Assembly: GCA_023653785.1 (NCBI GenBank)
Contig: JAMKCH010088327.1
Span: forward strand, 1-64,000
Origin: Ophioderma brevispina
Lineage: Eukaryota > Echinodermata > Ophiuroidea > Amphilepidida > Ophiodermatidae
Reading direction: 5' to 3'
DNA length: 64,000 nucleotides
Positions 45,166 to 55,293 of the stretch are shown here, piece by piece. How positions within the stretch are numbered: position 1 is the stretch's first letter; the number at the start of each line of letters is the position of its first letter. The notes beneath the pieces were generated by a model. That model did not search any database. It was not told the DNA's origin and saw only the letters and a list, made by a program, of their open reading frames with translations. Made by a program: the position numbers and the translations under genes.

Positions 45166-45620
45166 CTGAAAAAGTGCAACTACTCGGGGACTTTAAACTT
45201 GGTAGGGTGATAAACCATGATGACCTCTAGTGGTGCTGTATAGTTTTGCAGCAAGATGTTTACATGTTAATAAATATTAATGAGCTCATTTGCATATAAC
45301 AAAGCCATGTTATTACTCCACAGTACCAACAACATGCAACTAACCATGGACTTTAAACTTTGTATAGGGTGGTAGACTATGATGACTTTTGGTGCTGTAT
45401 ATACTTTTGTCCATATTCCTGCATGTTAATGAATAGTAATGAGCTCATTTGCATATAATAAAGCCATGTCATTACTCCACAGTACCAACAACATGCAAGT
45501 AACCATGGACTTTAAACTTGGTATAGGGTGGAAGACTATGATGACTTTTGGTAATGTATATACTTTTGTCCGTATACCTGCATGTTAATGAGTAGTAATG
45601 AGCTCATTTGCATATTTTAA
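45166..45620 (+). repeat. 159-bp tandem repeat, three copies
   Basis: CATGTTAAT(G/A)A(A/G)T begins at 45263, 45422 and 45581, a period of exactly 159. Each is followed by GAGCTCATTTGCATAT, which holds the ATTTGCAT octamer. Units also share CCATGGACTTTAAACTT. With the GTCT run on its left this resembles the organisation at 36860-38039. Confidence 0.9.
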
Positions 45621-45829
45621 GTATGTTTAGCCCTCCTTGACCAAATGCCTCAGAAGTGCCAATTTTTTTCTTTAAATTTCAAAAATGAAAACAGGTTAGA
45701 AAATCAATTTTCAGGAATATTGTCACAAAAATATTCAATATTAAAATGGAACCTGGGAACTAACACATGATTCAGTATTTTTAAATTATGGAAAAAGTAC
45801 CCTTTGTAGCTCATTTTATCAAAGGTGTT

Positions 45830-46030
45830 GAAGACCCTAATCAGTGATTTGCTAAATCAGCCTCTACAAAATCATCAAAATCCTATTTTTTCCATGTATG
45901 TAACAAGTACAGGTCCTAACATACCTGCAAATTATAAGACCAGAAGCAAACCTAATAATGCAGAATGCGTAGATTTTAGGGTCATTACGGTGTCGCGAAC
46001 GGACACTTACTACAACACGTAATTGAATGA
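45830..46030 (+). repeat. Dispersed repeat family L, copy 2
   Basis: AAGACCCTAATCAGTGATTTG, CCTAACATACC, AAACCTAATAATGCAG and GCGAACGGACACTTAC match 34190-34400 in order. Confidence 0.6.
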
Positions 46031-46533
46031 AATCGTAATCTTGGAACACTGCTGCCGTTTTCTCTGCCGTTTTTCTTTCCTTTCTTCCTTTTCTGTATCC
46101 TACAGCTGGAACAGGTAACTTAGAGATCTACAGACTTCTCCTTCCATTGAAGAAGCTTTTTCCTGCAAATTTCAAATATTTTTCAAATGCACTGATGTGT
46201 CGTAAAGTAAAGCACACAGTGCTAATTTTAAAAACAAATCCTGATGGGGGTGTTTCAAATAATAATATAAAAAAAGTGGTCATGGAACCCTTGCAATGTT
46301 CACTTTCCAAAACACATTTTCTCATGTATATTTGATAGAAACAATTTGAAATTGGTATGTAGTCCACTTTATAATTCATGACCAACCTTTTTATAAAACA
46401 AAATCTTAATTGTTTTTAATTTCTCAAACCGAGAGAGGCCCTGCACTAAATTTATTAACCATGCGTAGCGCGAAAAAATGGAATTCGTGGGTTATAGAGT
46501 ATTTTATCAACGTAAGTTGGTATCATTGTCGCA

Positions 46534-46680
46534 CACTGTTTAGAACGCTGGGGAAAATGTTCTGGGTAAACCAATTGGGCAAATTTTGCCCAACATTGAT
46601 AAAGAAACGCAAGTTGGGTAAATGTTAACGTACCACTTGGTTGGGTAAATTTTGCCTAATCCGCCCTCCAAAATAGTTTT
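46534..46680 (+). repeat. GGGTAAA word repeat, left block
   Basis: CTGGGTAAACC, TTGGGCAAATTTTGCCCAA and TTGGGTAAATTTTGCC recur as direct and inverted words. The left edge CACACTGTTTAGAACG resembles the CACTG ends of the elements at 9790 and 58503. This may be the left edge of one large structure reaching 51.2 kb. Confidence 0.5.
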
Positions 46681-47685
46681 TAAACCTATTAATGTGTAAT
46701 CAGGAACCAATTACCTGTTAATTGTACATCAAGGAAAAGTATATAATTATTAATATGCATCATACCTGCATGGCATCCAATATGCATGGTATGTGGTTGA
46801 TCAAACTTGAATAGACATGTAAATGAAACTGTAAATAACACTAAATACATATATTGATTTAAATATCACTTCATTCTGAATATTATTAATTTTCTCCAAT
46901 CGTTTAATTAATATTGTATATCTATTAATTATCATTTATTATTTGTTATATAATTATTATTTATTGGCCCTAGTGATTTGAAACTATTAATATAAATATA
47001 TAATCATATTAGCCTACATTTTATTTTACCAATTAATAGGCACCACGGCGCTAGCAAAGAAGCTACTGACAAATGATTGAACTGATTATCCCCTTAGGGT
47101 TGACAAAAAAGAACAAAACTCTAAAAATAAGACAAAACTTAAATAATTGATAAAAATTGATAAAATAAGTTAAATCTAGAATAAATATGCATATAAATAG
47201 ACAAATATATGCGCAAGTAAAGCTAATATAACATTCCTTCCTGTGGACAGGAAAAAAAGAAAGAAAGAACTAGAAAGAAAACAGAAAGTCAAACCTGAAG
47301 GAAAACTAAAAAGTGATAATCTCAATTCTCAATGCAAAATTTTGAATTCTTTCATATTCCGCCCGGCCGCTACGAATTTTCCAGAGAATTTGTTTATTGT
47401 GAATTATAATTTTCCCAACTCATTACCATACCACAGTACTTTCCCCAGTTACTTAAGTTTTCCCCTGCTCACTGATTTTATCTTAAAGTTGGGTAACAAA
47501 AATACATGATTTGCACGATTAAAGTTACCACTTTGTTGGGTAACTTACAGTGTCCCATTTCCCGGGGATACTTTCATTTTCCCCCGTTCAAGATTTTACC
47601 ATAAGTGGTAAAAAAATAGCACGTTACCGTATTTGCAACCACAATTAAACATCGTCTGAAGTTTTGTTGGGCTCCATCATTATCC
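46681..47685. other. Very AT-rich stretch with scattered GGGTAA words
   Basis: 46.75-47.25 kb is strongly AT-rich. From 47450 the words GTTGGGTAA and TTACC return. The Lys-rich 88-aa frame (47243-47509) has no domain. Confidence 0.4.
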
Positions 47686-47753
47686 ATGGCGGAATCAGTA
47701 GCAGAGAGGTTGCGGCAGTGGGGGACTGGAAGATCTAATTGAACGCTTTGCAG
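47686..47753 (+). CDS. Possible first coding exon, SAM-like start (frameshifted)
   Basis: ATG at 47686 lies in a good initiation context (TATCCATGG), and the frame reads MAESVAERLRQWG. A run of five G (47720-47724) then shifts it to an early stop. If the run were four G, the frame would continue LEDLIERFA to an exact splice donor GCAG|GTAAGAT at 47754. That pattern (Trp, Gly-Leu-Glu, then Ile-Glu-Arg-Phe) resembles helix 1 of SAM domains at the start of many animal proteins. No second exon was found in the window. Part of the exon and donor is copied in inverted orientation at 48078-48235. It could be a host exon, an exon caught by a mobile element, or chance. Confidence 0.3.
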
Positions 47754-48235
47754 GTAAGATCACACTTTATAATCATATAGATAAATTAAGATGTGGATCT
47801 TGGTTACTGAATATAATTATTTGTTTTGTGGCTGGTCTTTGCGACAGTAAAGGCTGTTAGTAAAGCGTAAGCTGTTACAAGCCGTTCATTGTTCAAGACA
47901 CATCATGCCACTACATACTGTGCCTATTCATTGTATTGACCCGTCATGCATATGAATGCACATTCATGCCATGCCAGTACTATCTCTTGATCTGAACTGT
48001 TGTCACTTGATGTATACATGACAAGACAAGTCTGAGCCCAATATTTTAAAAAACCATAGCAAGACCACTAATAATGGGCGAAAATCATCCATTTTATCAT
48101 TTACTAACAGCCTTTTCTGGTCACAAAATCCCACACACAAAACAAATAACTTATCTTGGTACCAAGATCCACATTACATTTATTTATGATTATTAAGTGT
48201 GATCTTACCTGCAAAAGCGTCCAAATTCCAGATCA
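47733..48235. repeat. Inverted repeat containing an exon-donor copy
   Basis: The left arm (47733-47885) holds CTTTGCAGGTAAGATCACAC, ATGTGGATCTTGGT and AAAGGCTGTTAGTAAA. The right arm (48078-48235) carries the inverse of all three in order. Identity is partial, with small indels. Both arms are bordered by GGGTAA-word sequence. Confidence 0.75.
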
Positions 48236-48425
48236 TGGGGTAAAAGGCAATACCTGCCCAACAAGGGCTTTTTTTTAAAATCTCCCCAAGTTGTATCACA
48301 AAAACATACATAACCCAATCCCCTTGAATCTTACCATATAATTGGGGTAAACGCAATACACTGCCCAACCGTGGAAACATTTACCCAAATGATGGTGGTA
48401 AAATACAAACCCAATACCCCTTAAT
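48235..48425 (+). repeat. GGGTAAA word repeat, middle block
   Basis: GGGGTAAAAGGCAATA, CTGCCCAACAAGGG, TTTACCCAAATGATGG and GGTAAAATACAAACCC alternate in both orientations up to the edge of the tRNA-like array. Confidence 0.6.
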
Positions 48426-48439
48426 ATTGAAATTTGAAA

Positions 48440-50625
48440 CTACTTAGTTCGCCAGGTAGACAGGATGTATATATTTAGTAATCTTTCCCTTGAGATGGCC
48501 AGCGCACGATGGTGGTTTGAAAAAAAAAAAACATGTGCGCTTGGCCGGGATCGAACCCGCGACCTTCGCACCACATGCACTACTCGTCCAAATCGACCGA
48601 GCCACCAAGCAGGGTCGGGCAGAAAAGACATATATCATCTATCGGTGTAGGTTCCGAAATGGGTCCGTCGTCTCGCTTTCCTAGCGGATAGCAGCAGAAC
48701 GTATGTTTTAACCTATACGATTAGTAATTTTGTTTTTGACATGTCAACTACTGAGTTCTCCAGAACAAGGCTGTGATATATTTATTAAATAGTTCCCTTA
48801 GATGGCCAGCGCACGATTGGTGTTTTGAAAAAAAAAAACCCCCCTGTGCGCTTGGCCGGACCCGACCGGCGACCTTCTCATTACATGCACGACGCTATCC
48901 AACCGACACGAGCCACCAAGCATGGGGTCGTCAGAAAAACGACAGATATCATCTATAGGTGGTTAGGTTCGAAAGGTGTCCTTCGCTTTTCCTAGCGGAT
49001 AGCATCAGAACGGGTATATTTAACATATACGATTATATTTTGTTTTGGAAGATTTAAACTACTTAGTTTCTCCAGGCAGCCAAGGATTTATAATTTGTAA
49101 TCTTTCCCTGGAGATGCCAGCGCACGACTGGGGTTGAAAAAAACCCCCCCCTGTCCACACGCTGGCGGACTCGACCCGGCGACCTTCGCATTACATGCAC
49201 GAACGCTCCAACGACCGACCACCAAGCAGGTCTCAGAAGGAACACAATATCATATATAGGTGTTTGGTTCGAAAGGTGTGTCTTCGAAAGGTGTCCTTCG
49301 CTTTCCTAACGATAGCATCAGAACTGTATATTTAACATATACATTATATTTTTGTTTTATAGTTTCAACACCATCGTGGGCTCTGTGTCCATCTCCGGGA
49401 AAGATTATAAATGTATATACATCCTTTTCTACCTGAGAACTAAGTAGTTTACATTTCAAACAAAATATATCGTATATGTTAAATATATCAGTTTCTGATG
49501 CATCCTCTAGGAAAGCGAAGGACACCTTTCGAACCTAAACACCTAGAGATGATATCTGTCGTTCTTCCTGCCGACCCTGCTTTGGTGGGCTCGGTGCGGT
49601 ATGAGCGTCGTGCATGTAATGCGAAGGGCGCCGGTTCGGGTCCGCCAAGCGCAACATGGGTTTTTTTTTTCAACACATCGTGCGCTGGCCATCTCCAGGA
49701 AAGATTAATAATATATACATCCTTGTCCTACCTGGAGAACTCAGTAGTTTAAAATTCAAAACCATATAATCGTATATGTTAAATATACAAGTTCTGATTC
49801 ATCCACTAGGAAAGCGAAGGACACCTTTCGAACTACACCTATAGATGATATCTGTCGTTCTTCTGCCGACCCTGCTTGGTGGCTCGGTCGGATTGGAGCG
49901 GCGTGCGATGATGCGAATGTCGCCGGTTCGGGTCCGGCCAAGAGCACAGGGTTTTTTTTTTTTTCAACACATCGTGCGCTGGCCATCTCCAGGGAAGGAT
50001 TAATAAAGATATACCTCCTGTCCTAAACTGGAGAACTAAGTTAGTTTAAATTTTCAAAAACAAAATATAATCGTATATGTTCAATATACAGTTCTGATGC
50101 TAATCGCTGAAAGCGAATGACCCCTTTCGAACCTAACACCTATAGATGATATCTGTTCGTTTTTCTTTCTGCCGACCCTGCTTGGTGCTCGGTCCCGTGG
50201 AGCGTCGTGCATGTAAGCAAGGTCTCCGGTTCGGGTCCGCCAAAGCGACATGGTGTTTTTTTTTTCAACAACCATCGTGCGCGTGGCCATCTCCAGTGCA
50301 AGATTAATAAATATACAGCCTTGTCTACCTGGAGAACTAAGAGTTTAAAAATTTCAAAAACAAATATACTCGTATAATTTTACATGAATACAGTTCTGAT
50401 GCTATCCGCTAGGAAATCGAAGGACACCTGTCGAACCTAAACACCTATAGATGATAGCTGTCGTTCTTCTGCCGACCTGCTTGGTGGCTCGGTCCGGTTG
50501 GGCGTCGTGCATGTAATGCAAGGTCGCCGTTCGGTCCGGCCAAGCGCACATGGGGGCTTTTTTTTTCAACACGCATCGTGCGGCTGGGCCATCTCAACAG
50601 GGAAATATTACTAATATATCACCCT
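48440..50625. repeat. Inverted array of seven tRNA-like units (period ~300 bp)
   Basis: Three units lie on the minus strand (B-box positions about 48550, 48858 and 49168) and four on the plus strand (about 49634, 49924, 50228 and 50529). Spacings are 290-310 bp. Each unit has GCTTGGTGGCTCGGTC (A-box-like), ATGTAATGCGAAGGTCGC and a B box, then CAAGCGCACATGG and a run of eight or more T, which can act as a pol III terminator. The ~220-bp spacers share CTACCTGGAGAACTAAGTAG and AAAGCGAAGGACACCTTTCG. Arms meet head to head near 49360 through a partial unit. Units differ by many single-base indels. The 60-90-aa frames across the array are not genes. Confidence 0.85.
49862..49945 (+). ncRNA. Best-formed tRNA-like unit of the array
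   Basis: GCCGG-TTCGGGT-CCGGC (49922-49938) is a perfect 5-bp T-arm with a 7-nt loop. TGGCTCGGTCGGATTGG upstream fits an A box/D-arm. The 3' side CAAG.GCACA can pair only partly with the 5' GCTTG, so the acceptor stem is degenerate and I do not assign an anticodon. A T run follows. This is more likely a SINE-type promoter or a relic than a functional tRNA. Confidence 0.5.
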
Positions 50626-51200
50626 TGAATATTAACCCAATAGTAATTGGGTAAAGCAGACACTGCCCAACAAGTGGATAAAACCCACTATTGGGGGTAA
50701 AATACTTTACCAGTAATCAGAGGGTGTTTGAGTCAATCCCACCATGCACCAGTTTTGGGAAATTTTCACCTCAAAGGGTCATGTGGTCACATAAAAATCC
50801 ATTCTTAACACATAAACCGGAATTTACAATCGCTAATTTTTAGCCCACAAGTGTTAGTACTTAGGGATTTTTTTGCATGATTATGAACTGTCTTGGTGTT
50901 CTTAAACTTTTTGGAATGCTTTTTTGGACCCTAAGTACTGACATGACTGTGTTTAGTACAGTACGTTATAGGTACAATTGGCTATGCATCATGGTATTGA
51001 TTCCAAACACCCTCTGGCCCAGTAACCTTGGGGTAAAATTTCTTTTGCCCAACAAAATTTGGTTGTTTTTTACCCTTAGTTTGGGGTAACTTTTACCCAA
51101 CCATGGATGGGTAACACATTACCCAGAAAAGGGGTTGTTCATGAGTGCACCAGGGTTGGGTAAATGTTGGGTAATAATTTACCCAACCGTGCTAACATTG
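50626..51200 (+). repeat. GGGTAAA word repeat, right block (interrupted)
   Basis: AATTGGGTAAAGCAG, ACTGCCCAACAAGTGG and, past the MITE, GGGGTAAAATTTC, TTGGGTAAATGTTGGGTAA and TTTACCCAACC. The hAT-like element at 50718-51016 splits it. Confidence 0.65.
50718..51016 (+). mobile_element. hAT-like MITE, copy 3
   Basis: CAGAGGGTGTTTGAGTCAAT and the inverse edge GATTCCAAACACCCTCTG. The interior matches 4303-4590 (GGGTCATGTGGTCACA, ACTTAGGG, TTTTGCATGATTATGA). The flanks CCAGTAAT and, two bases beyond the right end, CCAGTAAC are compatible with an 8-bp duplication. Confidence 0.8.
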
Positions 51201-51778
51201 CAGGTGAGGGGAAACGGGGCCCCCTGTATCCGCCAATGCTCTCTCGTTCCCCTCTCTCTCCATCCCCATTTCACTTTTCTGTTCTTTCTCTCCTCTCTAT
51301 CGGTCCTTTTCACAACCGCAAGGGCTAAACCTTTAGGACCCTAGACCCGGGTTAATTACCCCCTTTGACCCCCCTCTCAAATTCGGCCATTTGGTGCCAA
51401 TTCACCAGATTTTAGGAAAATTTAAGCATTTTGGGCCAAAATTGGTTTACAAATCTCCAAATATTTGATACTTTTTCCCCTCAGAATTTCACTTTTTCCC
51501 CCAAAAAATTTCACTTGCCCCCCCCTCAATTGCAAATTGATAGCCCCACCTGTTTCTCTGTCAGAGTTTTAAATGTTTTGTTTCTCACATGCCCTGGTTG
51601 ATTTTAAATTGACACATTAAGTGAAACATAGGGGTGTTGATGATTTTGTAGGTCAAAGGTTCATCTGGGCTCATTGAGTGAAGAACATAATTCTGTTTGT
51701 TGCATGGGCACACATGGTTGCTCTTTTAATTTCTTAGATCAGTGAGAGTGAAGCTTAATGGGGTTGAAGATAAGTTGG
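51201..51778. other. Intergenic, CT-rich then AT-rich, no gene
   Basis: 51230-51330 is pyrimidine-rich; 51360-51560 has repeated CCCC and AAATTTCACTT words. No gene supported. Confidence 0.4.
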
Positions 51779-52134
51779 TTAATGTGCAACTGAGGGATTT
51801 CAAACAACAGTGTCCCTAAAATATGAAAATTCTGATTTTGCCTGGTTTAAAGCTCTCTAATCAAAAACCTCCCTATCTTAAAGGATTAATCTGAGAACTG
51901 TTTGCTTCGTTTGTTACAAAATTATGAATTCTATTTGTATGGACGAAATACGAAATTCAGCCTATGCCTTTCTCTTGACTATGAGGCATATACAATCTCC
52001 CTTTGTTTTAAATCGTAAGTTATTCGGTAGAGCCAAATAAAAGGTAAGGAATAGTATTTAGTGTCTAGTCCTTATGAAGATCACTACTATCACATAAAAT
52101 AGGACAACTTGAAATCTCTTGTTGCACCCTTTAA
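51779..52134 (-). mobile_element. MITE family C, copy 5
   Basis: TTAA at both edges. The left end reads TTAATGTGCAACTGAGGGAT and the right end ATCTCTTGTTGCACCCTTTAA. Internal TTAATCTGAGAA and CGAAATTCAGCCTATG match the minus orientation of family C. It is more diverged than copies 2-4. Confidence 0.7.
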
Positions 52135-54232
52135 ATGTCATCTGGGGTATCAGTATGAGTCAGGAAGTCATTGAGGTTATTACATAAACACTTTGAATGA
52201 TTTCTGCCCAGAATTTGAAGGTAAATCAAGGGGTTTTCAGGGATACGGGTGGAAAATCAAGTAGTGGTCATTGATATCCTTGTGGTAACTAACTTAGAAC
52301 TTTATATGCTGGTCACTTGGAATTGATGACTAGTGTGTCTGTAACACGATTTTACTTTTACTGTCTAAACCCTCAACTAATGTTTTACTTTGGCTGCTGG
52401 CTTTTATAGAGTGAAATTTTACTACTTTATTCTTAAAATAAGAATGATAAATCAATATGCACTGCTAGGCTGCTGTACCATTGGTACTCATATGGAAGTA
52501 TGTCTCTTTTTGTAAGTGTCGAAGAAGTCCCGTAATAAAACATACCTCGGAAATGGGTCTTTTTGGCTTTGGAATGATCTTGCCTGATAAATACTTTGAT
52601 TATTTTCCCTCGCTTGCTTGTATTCTATTTGCATATGATACGACCAACTCCTCTCCCAATTTGGGTGCAAATGTCCTTATTAAAGATGTCCGTCGTAAAT
52701 GAAGTTAGAACACTCATGCTCCTTTCAAAAATCTCGCTCCAATTTACAACGGGCCGGTATAGGATTGTGCTGTTTTAGGCGTGGATGGCTTGGCATGATG
52801 GAGTAGCTCTCTACTAAAACCGTGCAAGACCCCATTCGCCGCTCGAACGGAATTCCATGAAGGAATGTCGGGGCTACCCAAATTCCAAAAACTGCTCTGA
52901 TTTGTTTTTTTTTTTGAGATTTGGCGCCGTATGAAGAAAAAACCAAGACCCTCCTCCCTACCATCCACTCGCCAGCGTGAACCGAGCCGGGGCCACAATA
53001 TAACATAGGCATCATAAGGCTATTTTGGGAAAAAAAAAATAATCCTTAAAACCAAAATATATTCCTCATTCATTAAGGAAACCCCAACCACTCAATTTGC
53101 TTTGTATACTATGTGGTGGTGACAAAAATAAAAGAAAATATGCCTCTTTTTCGTCAGACACGGCGTCTTTAAACCACACAATGATGTTTTTATGATTGTT
53201 TTACTCGCCAAAAATACCATAAAATTCGTCTATTCGTAGGGCATTTGATCAGGGCCTTGTTTAGTACTTTACTGAGATTATTGTTTAATAACCCGTTGAG
53301 CCTCCGTACAACACCCCCCACCCGCGTCAATGTTTGGAGAACACTAAGCAGATTTGTAAACATATTTCTTAACGTTTAATAAATTAATTTAGTGGGGTGG
53401 TTAATAATTTGAGCTTCGAATTCCCCACTCTCCCCCAGGGGGGGGGGGGGGGGGGGAGGCGAACTGATGTTTTACCAATAGGTTATCCAGAACCATATTG
53501 GAATTGGATCATGACGAATCGTGTACCTGCTTAGATCATCTTAAAAACTGATTTATACTTGGGGGAGGAGTGGGGCAGGTTACATTTTTCTCTTTTTTTC
53601 TGGGAGGGGGTTGGGGTTGGTAACCATAGTCCTAAATGCCGAGGTATAGGCCTATGCGGGAAAGGGAAGCAGTGAACAAACCTAGTTTAGGTCTGACAGT
53701 TTTAAAATATCTGCCGCAACTTCAGCAAAACGGGCTTCCCTGCAGGCGATATGACTTCCCATATTAAAACTAGGAGTCAAATATGTCGTTCAGCATTAAA
53801 CTTTATTTCTGTTAAAAGTTTGCCACAATAATATACTGAACTTTTCCATAGGTGTTTTTTTCTGAACCTGTGTAGAATTTAATGAATGCAGAAGAAAACG
53901 ATCTGTTGCAATCATGCACACTTGCCTGATGACGTACAAGCCAATATCATTTGAAAACAGAAAGTTGAAAAGCAATAACATTTTGTGTTTGCACACTGAA
54001 CTCTACTCAGTGGATAAGAAGCAAGTATTAATACAGGGTGTCTCAAACAAGCTGAGTGACAATTTGACCAAATTATATCCTCGCCTGTATTTCAATATTG
54101 CAACTGCAATTACATTTAGTTACCTGCAGAAAATGTTTAATCCATTGCATTGACTATCTTATATCAAGATACAGTAAATTCCAACAGGGCTGCTGATGCT
54201 TTCCAATCCTGAGCCATGATCAAATGATCTGC
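52135..54232. other. Intergenic, no supported gene
   Basis: Short frames on both strands near 52.5-53.0 kb overlap one another and show no domain. A G19 run lies at 53438-53456. Nothing else could be supported. Confidence 0.4.
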
Positions 54233-54646
54233 GTGTTTCTACTGAGCAGTGATTTGCAGTAAATACCAAAAATACCGCTCATGCCGGGTGATGGCCTTCA
54301 GTAGAAACATGACGGGTCACGAAATTTTCGTCAAAGTCTTCCGCATTTGCCGCTCACCGTCATCCACCTAAATAGGTGGATTACGTCTCAAATACCGGAC
54401 CACGACTGCAGTAGAAACATACCGCGCACAAATTTGCCGCAAACACTGGAAATTGAGAGATGATGGGTCACGGTTAAGGTTGCTCCCGCGGAAGAAGTGA
54501 AATGAATATCTGCATGCCGCTCACGGACGAAAATACAGGTTTTTACCCTCAGTAGAAACATGCCGTGTGACGGTAAAATGGCCATGAAAATTCGGAAAAT
54601 AGCGGGCGATAAATACCGGGTGATGCCTTATGCTCAGTAGAAACAC
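54233..54646 (+). mobile_element. MITE with GTGTTTCTACTGAG ends and internal copies
   Basis: The ends GTGTTTCTACTGAGCA and TGCTCAGTAGAAACAC are inverse. The word CAGTAGAAACAT recurs inside near 54299, 54411 and 54549, so the terminal sequence is reiterated within the element. Interior words GGGTGATG, CGCTCA and AATACCG repeat too. Its right part is duplicated at 55041-55165. Confidence 0.75.
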
Positions 54647-54779
54647 ACACTTTGCTAAGTCTATGGCATGCCATGACAGCCTGGTCACAGTTACCAGAGA
54701 CTTATGAATTCTCAGGCAAATTTACTCAAATGTGGGGGATGAAGGCCATAGCATCAGATGATGTCTGTCTGCATATTAT
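54525..54779 (+). repeat. Direct duplication, copy 1 (with LINE insertion)
   Basis: The segment from CACGGACGAAAATACAGG to GTCTGTCTGCATATTA recurs at 55041-55293 with few changes. Copy 1 is interrupted after GCATATTA by the LINE fragment. Confidence 0.9.
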
Positions 54780-55018
54780 GTTAAAAATAATAATATAATA
54801 ATAATAATATAATACACGGCATTTATAATGCGCCTTTGCCGAAGGATACAAAGCGCAACACATGAAACAAGACAAAAACAAGCAAAAACAATCAAGAGAA
54901 AAGATAAGTTTTGAGAAGTGATTTGAAGCTGTTGACTGTGGGTGCAGAGCGGATACTGACTGGGATCATGTTCCATAGCTTGGGAGCAGCTACTGAAAAA
55001 GCCCTATCACCGGCACAC
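54780..55018 (-). pseudogene. LINE 3' fragment with (ATT)n tail
   Basis: On the minus strand the frame gives SVAAPKLWNMIPVSIRSAPT, then VNSFKSLLKTYLFS, the classic extreme C-terminus of ORF2 in CR1/L2-type LINEs. It then reads GCGCTTTG..AAAGGCGCATTATAAATG and an ATT-rich tail. It is 5' truncated, which is normal for target-primed insertion. The tail resembles that of SINE 1. Confidence 0.8.
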
Positions 55019-55039
55019 TTTTTTTTTTTTTTTTTTTTT
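55019..55039 (+). repeat. T21 run at a duplication junction
   Basis: 21 T separate the truncated LINE end from the restart of the duplicated segment. Confidence 0.9.
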
Positions 55040-55040
55040 C

Positions 55041-55293
55041 ACAGACAAAAATACGGGTTTTTACCCTCAGTAGAAACATGCCGTGTGACGGTAAAATGGC
55101 CATGAAAATTCGGAAAATAGCGGGCGATAAATACCGGGTGATGCCTTATGCTCAGTAGAAACACACACTTTGCTAAGTCTATGGCATGCCATGACAGCCT
55201 GGTCCAGTTACCAGAGACTTATGAATTCTCAGCCAAATTTTACCAAATGTGGGGATTAAGGCCATACATCAGATGAATGTCTGTCTGCATATT
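55041..55293 (+). repeat. Direct duplication, copy 2 (without LINE)
   Basis: Same segment as 54525-54779, but GCATATTA is followed directly by ATCTTCAAAAGTGC, the unoccupied form of the LINE target. Confidence 0.9.

Noticed and set aside
48440..50625. CRISPR-like array
   Set aside because: The period is ~300 bp, units invert, and each contains a tRNA-like promoter. The window is animal DNA. No 25-40-bp repeats with unique spacers are present.
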